From: Nannobrachium achirus
Lineage: Eukaryota > Chordata > Actinopteri > Myctophiformes > Myctophidae
Reading direction: 5' to 3'
Length of the DNA: 64,000 nucleotides
Assembly (NCBI GenBank): GCA_963921795.1
Contig: OY997659.1
Span: 22,010,159 to 22,074,158 of the forward strand
This document shows, in pieces, positions 1 to 11,504 of this stretch. The stretch's first letter is position 1, and every line of letters begins with the position of its first letter. A program made the translations under genes and the position numbers. The notes beneath the pieces were generated by a model. The model was not told the DNA's origin, made no database searches, and saw only the letters and a program-made list of their open reading frames with translations.

Positions 1-175
1 CCGATCTGCAACGCATTGCTTTGTAGATTGTATGCTATTTAGTATTTTCACTACTTTCAGCATTTATTTTAGATATATTTGGGGAACCTTTCTAAACAAC
101 AATGCATTGATATTAAAAAGAAAAAGTACCTTGTAAATTGTACTTGAGTATTTACTTGAGACTATATACTTTATC

Positions 176-179
<4 letters not shown>

Positions 180-274
<95 letters not shown>

Positions 275-290
275 GTGTGTGTGTGTGTGT
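180..290. repeat. (GT)n microsatellite
   Basis: Almost uninterrupted GT dinucleotides, with one GC interruption near 269. Together with the CA tract at 397-472 it forms an inverted pair separated by about 106 bases. Open frames here encode only Cys-Val or His-Thr dipeptides and are not genes. Confidence 0.97.
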
Positions 291-392
291 CTCCACCTGC
301 CTGTGTCAGCCGTGCTAATCCCTGCCGACGGGACTTGATGGACAAGACTTCGATAACATGGGACACCTGATCCCTTTGCTGCCTTTTGATCT

Positions 393-396
<4 letters not shown>

Positions 397-472
<76 letters not shown>
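397..472. repeat. (CA)n microsatellite
   Basis: Pure CA dinucleotides in opposite orientation to the GT tract at 180-290. Confidence 0.97.
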
Positions 473-476
<4 letters not shown>

Positions 477-574
477 GTCAATGCTCCAACACTACAGACA
501 GAGACTAGAAAAGGTGCTCACAGGTCCCAATCAGGATGGAATCTGAGAAATCGGGACGGATCCGTCTTGATCAC

Positions 575-925
575 TTGAGATAATGTGTACCGATTTTTTC
601 TCCAAAAATCTGCCTCCTGGTGTCCCTCAACAATGCATTTGTTCCTCAACATAGTGCGAATGTGCAGGCAAACTGGAAAGTTCATCGCAATCGGACACTG
701 CGTTCATGATTTGTGGCATTTTGTTCAAAACAGGGTTAGGGTTAACACTCCTGCAAACTTTAGATGTCAATCTTAGTCAATCAGGATGGAATATGAAAAA
801 TCAAACAGATCCGGCTTGACCACATGACTAATAGAGATCATGTGTACCAATTCGCGTGAATTTTGGATGTCTAAAAAGGAGTAACATCAAAAAATGGGTT
901 TTACATAAGTCGGCCTCCTTGTACG
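575..925 (+). repeat. diverged unit of the 435-bp satellite-like family
   Basis: Shares ordered phrases with the tandem array at 33.7-35.1 kb: a CACTGCGTTCATGATTTGTGG-like segment, then TCAATCAGGATGGAATATG, then a CACATGACT / GTGTACCAATT segment, then TCGGCCTCCT. Order and strand match the array but the sequence has drifted. No coding potential is seen. Confidence 0.7.
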
Positions 926-1807
926 CATGCCCCAGGCCCCCCACCCACTGAAATCAAAATACTAAAATCGCTAAAACAATAGAAAGCAGTAAATGAAAAC
1001 ATTTTAATGCTCATCTTTTCTTTTCTCTAATTACAATCTAAAATATGAACCTTCTTGTGAAAAAACAAAGTTGTCCTTTAAGCCCTCTTTTATACTTTAA
1101 GAATTAGCAAAAATATCTGATCTACAAGCTTAAAATGTGTTGTGATATATGATGCATTTCTTTTTGAATTTGGGGGAAATTGTTTGAAATCGATTTAGAT
1201 CAGCACCCTAGACTTTACAGCAATTCATACATACAGTATAAAGTACAGTAGGCCTATATCGTCAAGAATACTGTACTGGGGCCTTGATAGTCTGTAGTAT
1301 TAAAATATTTTCTTTTTCTTTTTCTGTGCTCTCCATCCCCATTTCTCACTCCCACTGTCATCCTGGCACAACCCGAATAAGTTGACAGGAGAATTCTGTC
1401 ACTACAGCTAATATTAGATAGGAGTCTCAGAGAAATTCTCCCCTTTTTCTCTTCCCCTGTCCTCCTCTGTCATTCCCACTGATATGTCGTTCCAGAGTCC
1501 CACTAGAACTAATTAAATGCTAGGACTGAGTGGTGAAGGCATTTGCTGACAGGGAATGTCAACAGTGAACCTTCATGACAACTATTTCCATAGTCTTGGT
1601 TGGCTTTGTTAGCTAGGCAACACTGCCCTCCAGTGGTCATTGCCTGACATGCAGTTTCTCTAATTCAGTTTACATGCAGAAAGAGCCCAGCAGTTTCCTG
1701 TTTAGATCAAACAAGTGTGTTATAAAGAAAGATGCAGCCTGGCAAACAGAGAGTATCTGGTAATAAGTACTGTGTGAATAGGGTTATAGATAAACAATGT
1801 GCAAAAC
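926..1807. other. no gene seen; AT-rich, unique-looking
   Basis: No supported open frame, RNA gene or clear transposon end. Near 1114-1145 there is a degraded match to the GATCTACAAGCT hairpin motif listed among the findings. Confidence 0.5.
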
Positions 1808-1814
1808 ATTAGTA

Positions 1815-1990
1815 TCGAATGAATGAATGAATATTTTATTTTATTGACCCATCCCATATGAGATTATCAGACACATAAAATAAATCTGTAAACAAAGACA
1901 GACATTCCAGTGCAAACTCCGCCAACAGCTAATACGATAGGCCTACATATATTCATACGGGCCTGCACATAGAATATATAAAGTTAAACA
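1815..1990 (-). mobile_element. possible 5'-truncated LINE 3' end
   Basis: Read on the minus strand, an AATAAAATAAAATATT stretch is followed by (ATTC)n. This resembles the poly(A)-signal plus short tandem tail of non-LTR retrotransposons and the better supported LINE tails at 39.0 and 56.76 kb. The 5' limit is not visible and no reverse-transcriptase residues can be read. Confidence 0.35.
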
Positions 1991-2099
1991 TTTAATGTCA
2001 ATATGTGGAATCAGCATGTGACGGCCAGGAATAATAAATATGAACTTGTAATAACTGCAGAGGGATAAAATTAACATTTAAACTCAATGAATTAAAACA

Positions 2100-2750
2100 C
2101 CTGTACAGAGTTATCAACTGAGAAATGTAGCAACAAAATTCATCATTTCAGTGAAAAGAAATGTACATTTGGTGCAGAACAGGGAAACGGGTTGACAACC
2201 TTTTTGACATGAAGTGCCACATTTTCATTTCAAGTCACAGTGTGCTATAGCAACATTAGATTATTTAGACACCACATCAAAAATTATATTTCAAACTGAT
2301 TCTAATTGTCCATATAGGCTATACATGACAACCTTTTTTGTCCCTTTGTCACATGCAGCAAAAGAGAGATCTTTCATTATTTCTTTATTCATTCCTTTTT
2401 TTTCCTCCCAGTTTCGGAATCAGATGTACCAGACACCTAGTACTCATCCAGATCAGAGAACTCAACATCCTCGCCTTAGTACTCTAAGCCTGGAACCCTG
2501 AACCGTAAACCCCTAATGCCTCCCCAGCCCTTGACAAACTGAGACCGCTTCTGAATTAAGACACCTGTACACAACTGTGCTAAAACTGTACATTCAGTGC
2601 AGAACAGTGAAACAGGGCAACCTTTTTGACATGAAGTGCCATGTCTTCATTTTCTTGAAAGTCTGCCATCAACATTACGTTTAATTATGACACCACGTCA
2701 AATAATTATATTTCCAACTGATTTTAATTGTCCATAGGCTATACATAACA
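2100..2750 (+). repeat. imperfect direct repeat, spacing about 460 bp
   Basis: The segment at roughly 2100-2335 recurs at roughly 2565-2755. Shared phrases include CACCTGTACA, GTGCAGAACAG, CAACCTTTTTGACATGAAG and AACTGATTNTAATTGTCCAT. The GGGTTGACAACC at 2191 and the GGTTGTCTACCCCTGG at 3057 look like opposite ends of a decayed hAT-type element of about 0.9 kb, but no target duplication was found. Confidence 0.6.
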
Positions 2751-3491
2751 ACCTTTTTTTCTTTCTTGCTATTTTGTAATATTTTCTTTCAGGATGTAAA
2801 GATCATTAGAGCAATAACCCACCAGTCTCCCAGACTCCCTCAGAGCTAGCAGTTTGAATGCATGTAGAATTATGTGAAGGATGTAATTTAGATTTGAGTG
2901 AACTTAATTTAACTGACTAAACTTTTTTTTTAAATATTTAATTAGAAAAAAAAAAAAGAACAAACCTCTCTCACACACTTGCATACTGACACATACACAG
3001 AGTGTGCCATGCAGTGATCACCCTCCCCTGTGCCCAATGTTGGCATCCGTGCCTAAGGTTGTCTACCCCTGGGTTAGGATGATGAGGGCTGAGCCTATTG
3101 AAGGGGGTGATGTACTGTACATCTAACAAAGCAGAGATGGCAGTTAAATTGCACAGGGCAGGGTAAAGTTCCTGCCCACCACCACAAGACTAAAGTGTTT
3201 GAATCCTCTGCGGTGCCTCGGCTTGGGACACAATTAGCCATGTTCGGTGACAAGCTGATATGAGTGGTGGGGGCAAGCTCTGTCCCTGCACTGGATGTTC
3301 TGTCTGTCTGGTGAATTTACACATCACATGTTCCCTTCATCTGGTCTGGAGATGAATAATGTTAAATGAGCAGCTGGGGAAACAAAACGGCCTCCATCTC
3401 TCATCTGTTTACCGCTCTTTATCCCCTTCTTTTTTATCTACAACTGTCCATGTACACACATGTCTATATCTACTCAAAGCAATTCAATCCT

Positions 3492-3735
3492 ATACCAGTA
3501 AGACGCCTAAGGGCGAAAGCGAGGTCGCGCCATGTCTTGGCCATCTGGCCAGTGATGTATATCAGACCAGTTACCCATATATGGAGACCCCTGGTACCCA
3601 TAGATATTCACATATATGGGCTTAATATTGATGACATCAGGGATCTCCATATATGGGCATAAAAGGGATTCTGTTAGAGTGGTTCCCATGACATCACAAC
3701 ATACAATCCCTTTTATGCTCATACATGGGCGTGTA
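3492..3735 (+). mobile_element. left flank of the CCATATATGG repeat family
   Basis: Begins TATACCAGTAAGACGCCTAA, close to the inverted end of the 35.9-37.8 kb element. Contains two copies of CCATATATGG (3575, 3647) and a GGGCATAAAAGGGA word that is repeated in inverted form near 3706. No matching right end was found. Confidence 0.45.
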
Positions 3736-5392
3736 TCAAAACAGCGTCCAGGTTCTGACAATGGAAGCTTGTGATTGGCTGAACCGGAGGTAGGGAGCGC
3801 TCCGTTGCATTCGCCTGGACCGTGCGCGGCGTGCGGACGTGCCGATCGAGAGCTCACTCGTGTATAGGTTATAATATAATAGGCCTACATGCGATGTTTC
3901 ATAACATATAACACAAGAAATAAACATAAACATTTTATATTTATAAGGTCAAGTATTATACTTAATAATTGGGACTTCGAAGAAGTTAAGAACCATTATC
4001 ATCTATCTATAAATGCGACAAATCTCTGTCTGTCTGTCTGTTTGTTTGTAATCCACGTATCTCGAGAACCGTTCGTCCCACCGGCTTCAGATTCGGCACG
4101 CGCGTTCCCCGCCGCCGCGCGGAGTGCAGTGCAGGGCCTCGACCCGACCCGACTCACGGTTTTCCGAAACTGGCGCGAAACGTTCGGAATCTCCTTAATG
4201 AATCCCCGAATGCGGAGCTGATGTCTGACATCAGAGTTTTCCGCAACCGGTACTGTGTGTGCAGAGATCTCCATATATGGGCATAAGGGGACAAAGGCAA
4301 ACAGATGGTCAAAACGGGTCCTATGACAACAGGTATATTGGGGTTTGCATTAAAGGGTGGGGACAAAGGCTAACAGATGGTCAAAACGGGTCCTATGACA
4401 ACAGGTATATTGGGGTTTGCATTAAAGGGGTCCGCTCCAAAAAAGAAAATAAAAGAGACAAAAACAAACATAAGACAAGCGACAAAGCGTGGGACTGGGA
4501 GGATGACTTGAATGATGCAGATTTAAGCAGGCTGTGTATTCTGCTTAACTCTCCTACTGCCAGATTATTTATTTATTTATTGGGTCTGGCGCCATCAAAA
4601 AGCGGCTTACCTTTGCGACGTTATAGTAGATAGACAGACAGACATTTATTTTTTTTTTTTAATTTTTTTTGGTTGTGCAATAGTGCACTTTGGTCTGCCA
4701 GGCAGCAGAGGGCGGCGTCATGCGAGAATGAATGTGAATTTGCCTGTTATGTGTTGAAGAAGAAGAAGACCAGTCACTGGCCACAGAGCCTTACAGCCGG
4801 AGGAAATCAACAAGGAAGTGAATTGTTCTCCGTTGATCTAACGCATAATGGATTTTTTACACCATCACCGCGGAAAATGTGTTTACAGTAGACGGCCGCG
4901 CGACCCCTCATCAGCTTACAGTCATCAGACGAACGAACCGAACGAGCGCCGTATTGGCATCGAGGTTCTGTAAAAAATGGGGCGAACGTTAACGTTCAAA
5001 GCGTGGGAAGAGTTAAAGAAGAAACAAACAAAAAGCGACAGAGATCTCATATATGGGCATAAAATGGACGCAGATAAACAGATATCTCCATATAAAATGG
5101 ACGCAGATAAACAGATATCTCCATATACGGGCATAAAGGGACACAGACGGACAGATACAGTTCCGGAGGAAGCGCTGACTCATTGTGACATCACTTCATA
5201 AAAGGCTCTGACATCACGTACGCCACATGAGTCAACAAAAAATCTCTGTGAATGTGTATGTATGTATGTAATCCGAGTATCTCTAAACCATTCTTCCCAC
5301 GTTCTCCATATATGGGCATAAAATGAATGCCCGTATGCGGAACTGATGTCTGACATCAGAGTTTTCCGCAACCAGTACTGTGGGCATAAGGA

Positions 5393-5770
5393 GACAATGG
5401 CAAACAGATGGTCAAAACGGGTCCTATGACAACAGGTATATTGGGGTTTGCATTAAAGGGTGGGGACAAAGGCTAACAGAAGGCAAACAGATGGTCCAAA
5501 CGGGTCCTATGACAACAGGTATATTGGGGTTTGCATTAAAGGGTGGGGACAAAGGCTAACAGATGGTCAAAACGGGTCCTATGACAACAGGTATATTGGG
5601 GTTTGCATTAAAGGGTGGGGCAGGCATAAAATGGACGCAAATAGACAGATATCTCCATATATGGGCATATGGGCATAAAATGGACCCAGAACTATATCTG
5701 CAGTGATCTCCATATATGGACATAAAATGGACGCCGACAGACAGACAGATACAGATATCTCCATATATGG
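5393..5770 (+). repeat. first copy of identical 378-bp duplication
   Basis: Compared line by line with 5952-6329 I found no difference. The copies are offset by 559 bp. Perfect identity points to a recent tandem duplication, gene conversion, or an assembly duplication. Confidence 0.9.
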
Positions 5771-5951
5771 GGAACTGATGTCTGACATCAGAGTTTTCCG
5801 CAACCAGTACTGTGTGTGCAGAGATCTCCATATATGGGCATAAGGGGTATGGGCATAAAATGAATCCCCGAATGCGGAGCTGATGTCTGAGATCAGAGTT
5901 TTCCGCAACCGGTACTGTGTGTGCAGAGATCTCCATATATGGGCATAAGGG

Positions 5952-6329
5952 GACAATGGCAAACAGATGGTCAAAACGGGTCCTATGACAACAGGTATAT
6001 TGGGGTTTGCATTAAAGGGTGGGGACAAAGGCTAACAGAAGGCAAACAGATGGTCCAAACGGGTCCTATGACAACAGGTATATTGGGGTTTGCATTAAAG
6101 GGTGGGGACAAAGGCTAACAGATGGTCAAAACGGGTCCTATGACAACAGGTATATTGGGGTTTGCATTAAAGGGTGGGGCAGGCATAAAATGGACGCAAA
6201 TAGACAGATATCTCCATATATGGGCATATGGGCATAAAATGGACCCAGAACTATATCTGCAGTGATCTCCATATATGGACATAAAATGGACGCCGACAGA
6301 CAGACAGATACAGATATCTCCATATATGG
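5952..6329 (+). repeat. second copy of identical 378-bp duplication
   Basis: Partner of 5393-5770. The two are separated by 181 bp of related but non-identical array units. Confidence 0.9.
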
Positions 6330-7059
6330 GCATAAATGGACACAGGCAAACAGATGGTCAAAACGGGTCCTATGACAACAGGTATAATGGGGTTTGCATT
6401 AAAGGGCGGGGCATTCATTCTCTATTTACATCGTTCCCGAGTTGGCCAGGTCGCCGACTAGACGCTCGGGCGGCCCAGCTTCTAGTAGTTATAATAGGCC
6501 TAAATTTTTACAGTAGGCATTTTGGTTTGATAAGGTTGTGGGCAGAACAATTTATCCTTGTTTGTTATTTGACTATTTTTACTTTAATTATAATTAAAGA
6601 CACTTCATAGTGAATTAGTGATTATAATAAATAGCCTATGTCATGATTGCTAGATCAGATTGTGTTTATAATACAACGCCGGCGCGCCTCCGTCATCTCC
6701 ACCGAAAACAAGCGCTCCCCCCTTGTTCCATTGTCAGAACCTGGACGCTGTTTTGATTCACGAGATCCCTATCTGAACCAGCCACTCAGATATATGGACA
6801 TCAGAGGTCTTCATATAGGGACTGTCGGTTATGACATCACCGTAAGATTCAGGGCTTAACTCCGCCCACTTTGGCGGCCATTGCCATTGCTAGGTCTTGG
6901 ATGCATCAAGATCAGTCAGTCTGTAGTTCTACTTGTTTAGCTAACTACTTACTTGTGACGATGGTGTGCAGACAGCGTATCTTCCATCTATTATATCTTT
7001 GTCTAGCAGTGACGGTGGTGTGTATCTTCCATCTTTCTAGATTCTATCTTTGTCTAGCA

Positions 7060-7247
7060 ATGGTACGTGCTGCGTTGTGGGATGTGAAGTCAGCGATAAA
7101 AACGGCGGAGTTACAATGTTCACATTTCCAGCTTGGAAGAGAACCTTTGGCGAACAGATGGATGATATAACCAAGAGATGTCGTATGGCTTGGGTGTCTG
7201 CTGTAAGAAGAAACAAAATAACCTTTGAAGATATTCCCACACACTTG
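7060..7247 (+). pseudogene. THAP-type zinc finger fragment, frameshifted at its start
   Basis: The frame through 7068 reads CCVVGC, then a KNGGVTMFTFPAW segment, MAWVSAVRR and FEDIPTH. This matches the N-terminal half of a THAP domain: the first two zinc-binding cysteines, the FP pair and the conserved Trp. The later Cys-x2-His pair is absent, as expected if it lay in a following exon. No ATG precedes it in frame. An ATG at 7060 lies one frame off and would join the usual Met-Val-basic-Cys start if one base were missing. THAP domains occur in host transcription factors and in P-element-like transposases. Either origin fits; it looks non-functional. Confidence 0.6.
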
Positions 7248-7563
7248 GTTTTACTGTTTATAGGGAATGTTATATTATTATAAACCGATCTTTATTTCCA
7301 AAGCAATGGATGAATGTGATGGCTGTTCTGATCTGCTTGTGCTCTTTCTGCGGTCATGCATGGACAGCCGAAGTCGCGATTTTAGCGTGATATCTTTTTA
7401 TTGGGAGACAATAATGAGCACCAGCAAATGAAAGCAGACATTCCAGTGAATATGGACACGTTTAAATCTTTTTTTTTTATGAAAATTTACGGAGTAATGG
7501 CCGAGTCAAATTGCAAGTGGTCTTGGCAGTGGCCCAATAACTGGCTGTGCTGTAGGCACGCTA

Positions 7564-8036
7564 TGTGGTGTAAAGTAATTAAGTATATTTACTTAAGTAC
7601 TGTACTTAAGTACACTTTTGAGTTATGTACTTTGCCAATATTTTTACTTCTTCTCCACTACATCTCTGATCCAAATATTGTAGGCCTACTTTTACTCCAC
7701 TGCATTTATTTCAAAACTTTAGTTAGTAATGCTAGGCCTACTATACTTTGTAGATTTTGATTATTATTACAAAACATCATTAACCACTTCAGCATATACA
7801 TATATTTTGACCATTTGAAAATAGCCGATCTACAAGCTCACAATGTTAGATCCATGCTATTTTCAAAAGATGTTTTGATAACTTGAAAGGGACATTCTGC
7901 ACAATGAGTAGGCCTACTTTTACTGTTGGTACTTTAAGTACATTTTGATACCATTACCAATACTTTTATACTTTTACTCATGTAAATTTTGAATAGGCCT
8001 ACTACTGGACTTCGACTTGTAATAGAGTAGCCTACA
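7564..8036 (+). mobile_element. hAT-type MITE rich in AAGTA/TACTT
   Basis: Starts GTGGTGTAAAGTAATTAAG and continues with TACTTAAGTA and ACTTCTTCTCCACTACAT, a pattern I recognise from abundant fish MITEs. It contains a full copy of the AATAGCCGATCTACAAGCTC hairpin (7815-7869). Boundaries are approximate. Confidence 0.55.
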
Positions 8037-8492
8037 CTTGCATTGACCAATCCATCTTGTCTACAGCCAGCGAACTGTCATTGCTGTTCTCCGGTCATCG
8101 CTTCCTTTTATCCAAGAGTCTCACAAGAAAGATAGGCTAGCAACGAACATGGCGGGCGGAAATGGCCGATTTTTGCAAGGCCACGCCCAGTCCTCACCCC
8201 CTATATGTGCATAAAAGGGATTATGGGGAATACCTAGTATGGACTTTTACATAGGTGATGTCACCTGTGATATCACCTGTGATGTCACAGTGATGTGTCA
8301 GGGGAACCACAGTGTCAGGCGTGACCTTCAGAGATACAAGGATATACGTGGACAAGGTGTGCCGGTTTTCATAGTAAACTTGCTACCTACAGTCGCAATC
8401 AGGTCGTACTTGTTGGTGTTGGCATTACACTGTTTTTTTTAAGGGTTTTCCTATTGGATGACGTAAACACAGTTTTTTTCAAGGGTCAAACC

Positions 8493-8620
8493 GTGTTTTT
8501 TCATTTACTTTTTTCATTTATTTTTAATAATTTATTCATTGTATTAGATTTTTCTTTTTTTTTTTTTCATTTTCGAAAATAATTATTAAAAATAAATTAA
8601 AAAAGTAAATGAAAAAACAC
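8493..8620. repeat. inverted repeat, 40-nt arms
   Basis: Arms 8493-8532 and 8581-8620 match at 39 of 40 positions when one is reverse-complemented (core TTTTTTCATTTACTTTTTT). The AT-rich loop is 48 nt. Probably a small MITE or foldback. Confidence 0.85.
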
Positions 8621-9299
8621 AACCTGCTTACATATCCAGACGGTATCCAGAGTCACCAGAAAAAAGAACAAGTGTTTTTGATGAATCTATCATGGTTAAA
8701 ATTGTTTGAAGTTTGAAGTTACAATGGGGTTGTATAGGAAGGGGCGTGTCTGATGAAAATTAATATTAAATATCTAAATACTGAATCAAGCAACTTAACC
8801 CTTAAGTTCTGGTTCAGATTCACTTCACCTTCGTTCTGTCCGGGGGTTATTTGGTTTAAAAAACAACACTAATATAAATTTTAACTTAACAAATCATCAT
8901 CATACATTGACTTTGTCTCAATTCCAAACAATTCATATGATATATATGGTAAATGTTTGCATTTATGCTTTGCTATATCACATTAAACACTGAAAGATCT
9001 ATACTGATAGCTGAAATTCATGTAAAATAAGAGCCGAACACACATGTGAATGTAAGGGTGGCCCAACTCACATTAACCGCCAGTGTTTAAACTGGTACCT
9101 TTGTCATTACCTTGTTACTGAATTTGCCAATAAATAATTGTAAATACACCTTTTTGGTTGGTTGTATATTATTAAGTATTATCATTAGCAGATTGTATAA
9201 TTATAAGTTTCCGACAACGCCACCTCGTTTAAAGAGGAAAATAAGTGCACAAAAGGCACAACCTTTAGGGACACACAAGTTCGTTTACGGAACACCAGA

Positions 9300-10340
9300 G
9301 CAATATAAATCATGAGGAGAGAATGACCAGGACGACAGTTTAGAAAAGTATAACAATCTTTATTACTAGGTTACAGCGGCCTCTATCACGCCAAAAACAC
9401 AATAATAAAATAAAAGGGAACCCTAAAATCCTACGGCGCCAACTAACTAAAAAACTAAAAATAAGAGCACTGTCAACAATAAAACATTAATTCAAACCCC
9501 CCTTCTTTCTCTTATCGTAACGTTCTTGGTGACAATTAAAGTGCACTTAGTTTAGGGTACCGGCTCGTTAAGGCCTCAAATCGTAATAGTATAATAATTA
9601 CGATAATTAATTATAATGCAAGGAGCGCAGATTTAAGGACGAATAAATGTTATATAACTAAGCAGATATGAAATAATAGGCAGAGTATCGTTTCAGCAGG
9701 TGGGAATAGTGACTTCTACAGCAGGTGGGATGGCACACACAGCGGCACACAGCTCATCTTTGGTCATCTACGTCTTTAGTCCACCGTTCTGTGAATACAA
9801 AGAATACGCCAGTATCCTTGTCGTGACGACTATACAGCTCAACTCTAGGCCAGTGACTTTAGTGACAGTGGTGTACAGGATTGGATACTCACACGCAGGC
9901 AGGCTTGTGACCTGCCGCTGCGAATAGTTCACACGACACCACAGTAGTCACAACGACCCCTCTCGTTAGCCGGGTAGCCGGTTCGGCTCGTCAGGACCCT
10001 CTCGCTCGTCTCTGGATGGCCGGACCCTGCCTGGTACCGCTGACACCCGGATCACCGTCTGGAATCCGCTGGGTTTGTAAGGTAAAGCGCTACTCGGTCC
10101 TAGCACTTTAGTTCAATAAGGTTCAGTTCAGTTACTGCCTGGCTCGGCCTGTGCCTGTCTCTCTGCTCATCACAGCCGGCCACCTGAGTCACTTCCCTCA
10201 GCCTGCTCCACACACACGTCTGCGCCCCTTGCTTGTCAACCTAGACTGAGCCTGGCGTTCCTCTTAAAGGGCCGCCTCCCACTCTGCCAGCCGCCCATTG
10301 GCTGGTCATGACGTCAGTCCCCCATACATTGGGCAGCACC
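9300..10340. other. unassigned GC-richer segment inside the 8.8-11.5 kb element
   Basis: No significant open frame. The layout (TTTATTACTAGG near 9359, then CG-rich DNA, then a GTCATGACGTCA near 10306) resembles an LTR or promoter-like block read in the minus orientation. Paired TG/CA ends with a target duplication were not found. Confidence 0.25.
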
Positions 10341-11007
10341 GGCGTCTAGTTATCCTATCAGTTCGCAGTCAGACTCACACATGGAAAGAGAGGAGGTTGT
10401 TAGAGGGAGACAGCAATATAGCATTATCACAACGAAACATATTAGAGAAATTATACAAAACATGCAAACAAAAGAAAATAATCGTAAAAACAAACAATTA
10501 TTAAAGAAAATAAAAAATAAAAAGGATAACGCTACTTCCACCCCCTCACATGAACATGGGAACACACATTAATGTCACATACTGTATGAATGTACACTTG
10601 TACGTATACACTAGGAAGCAACAGCTTCTTGCACCTTCTGCAAGTAGTCTGTCTTCCTGTCTGCTGTTGTAGGACACACTGAACAGCGCTTTCTCTTGCC
10701 AAATGCTTCAACTCTAAGTTCACTGTTTATTTTACCATTTCTATCATTTGGAATGTTTGGAATTCACCGTTTGTCAGCCTTCTGATTGGTACCTGAGACT
10801 CCCTGACTGGCCAGCCAGAAAAAGCATTCACTTTTCGCTACCGGGGGTGGAGTTATGCAGTGGGAGAAAGTCGCTTCAGTCTTTCACCGCGGTGCCGTGA
10901 TGCGGAGCACGGCCGGGTCGCAGTACGGCGCTGTGCGGTCATAGCGATTTCGATAATTATAATGAATAAGCTTCTCTCCATCTCTCTGTCCTCTGCCTGT
11001 TTCAGAG

Positions 11008-11352
11008 GATTAAACTAATTAAAACATGTATTTTGGGGGGAAAACCCCTGTTTTGCAATGTAACTACTGTACTTTTTTGTTCCCTTTTTATTAATATCAC
11101 GTAGATGTTTTTCTTTTGGTACTTTAAATAGCAATAATGACTTGAGGCTATGAAAAATCATTTTTCCCCCATTCATTGTCAATATAAAAACAATCTGCCC
11201 TGGTTTTTCTGTCCCACTGGGATTAAACTAATTAAAACATGTATTTTCGGGGGAAAACCCCTGTTTTGCAATGTAACTATTGTACTTTTTTGTTCCCTTT
11301 TTATTAACATCACGTAGATGTTTTTCTTTTGGTACTTTAAATAGCAATAATG
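11008..11352 (+). repeat. direct duplication, 213-bp offset
   Basis: Sequence from 11008 (GATTAAACTAATTAAAACAT) recurs from 11221 for about 130 bp with only a few changes. Confidence 0.9.
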
Positions 11353-11504
11353 AGGCTATGAAAAAAAATGTTTTACATGTTAATCACAGAAGAATCTTTA
11401 AGGCCAGTGAGTTTCAGGTGGAAAAAAATATAAACTTCTACCTTTTTCTTTCAAATGAAAATGTAAAACGGGTCAAAATAACCCGAACAGAACTTAAGGG
11501 TTAA

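Larger units (their letters stand above)
4260..6420 (+). repeat. complex tandem array (CCATATATGGGCATAA units)
   Basis: Nine copies of a roughly 70-80 nt unit (GTCCTATGACAACAGGTATA then TTGGGGTTTGCATTAAAGGG) begin near 4309, 4380, 5412, 5493, 5567, 5971, 6052, 6126 and 6357. They alternate with a second unit holding GATCTCCATATATGGGCATA and a third holding CATCAGAGTTTTCCGCAACC. Open frames across it are repeat translations, not genes. A diverged inverted copy of the family lies at 57.7-57.96 kb. Confidence 0.9.
3736..6756. mobile_element. about 3-kb composite element with 31-nt inverted ends
   Basis: A perfect 31-nt inverted repeat lies at 3736-3766 and 6726-6756 (core GCGTCCAGGTTCTGACAATG). 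Just inside each end are sequences homologous to the two halves of the 288-bp MITE at 33203-33490. These are a GGTAGGGAGCGCT segment near 3790 and a CGCTTGTTTTCGGTGG segment on the minus strand near 6715. The interior holds the tandem array described separately. No target duplication and no transposase were found. The interpretation as one large nonautonomous element is an inference. Confidence 0.55.
8799..11500. mobile_element. possible piggyBac-like nonautonomous element
   Basis: Ends are CCCTTAAGTTCTG at 8799 and its reverse complement ending at 11500. Both are flanked by TTAA (8795-8798, 11501-11504), the hallmark target duplication of piggyBac transposons. No transposase frame is visible. 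The interior holds a GC-richer stretch around 9930-10330 and a 213-bp-offset direct duplication near the right end. The terminal match is only 13 nt, so two unrelated ends remain possible. Confidence 0.5.

Noticed and set aside
3492-4221. Open frames across the composite element as genes
   Set aside because: They consist of repeat sequence, overlap on both strands and show no domain.
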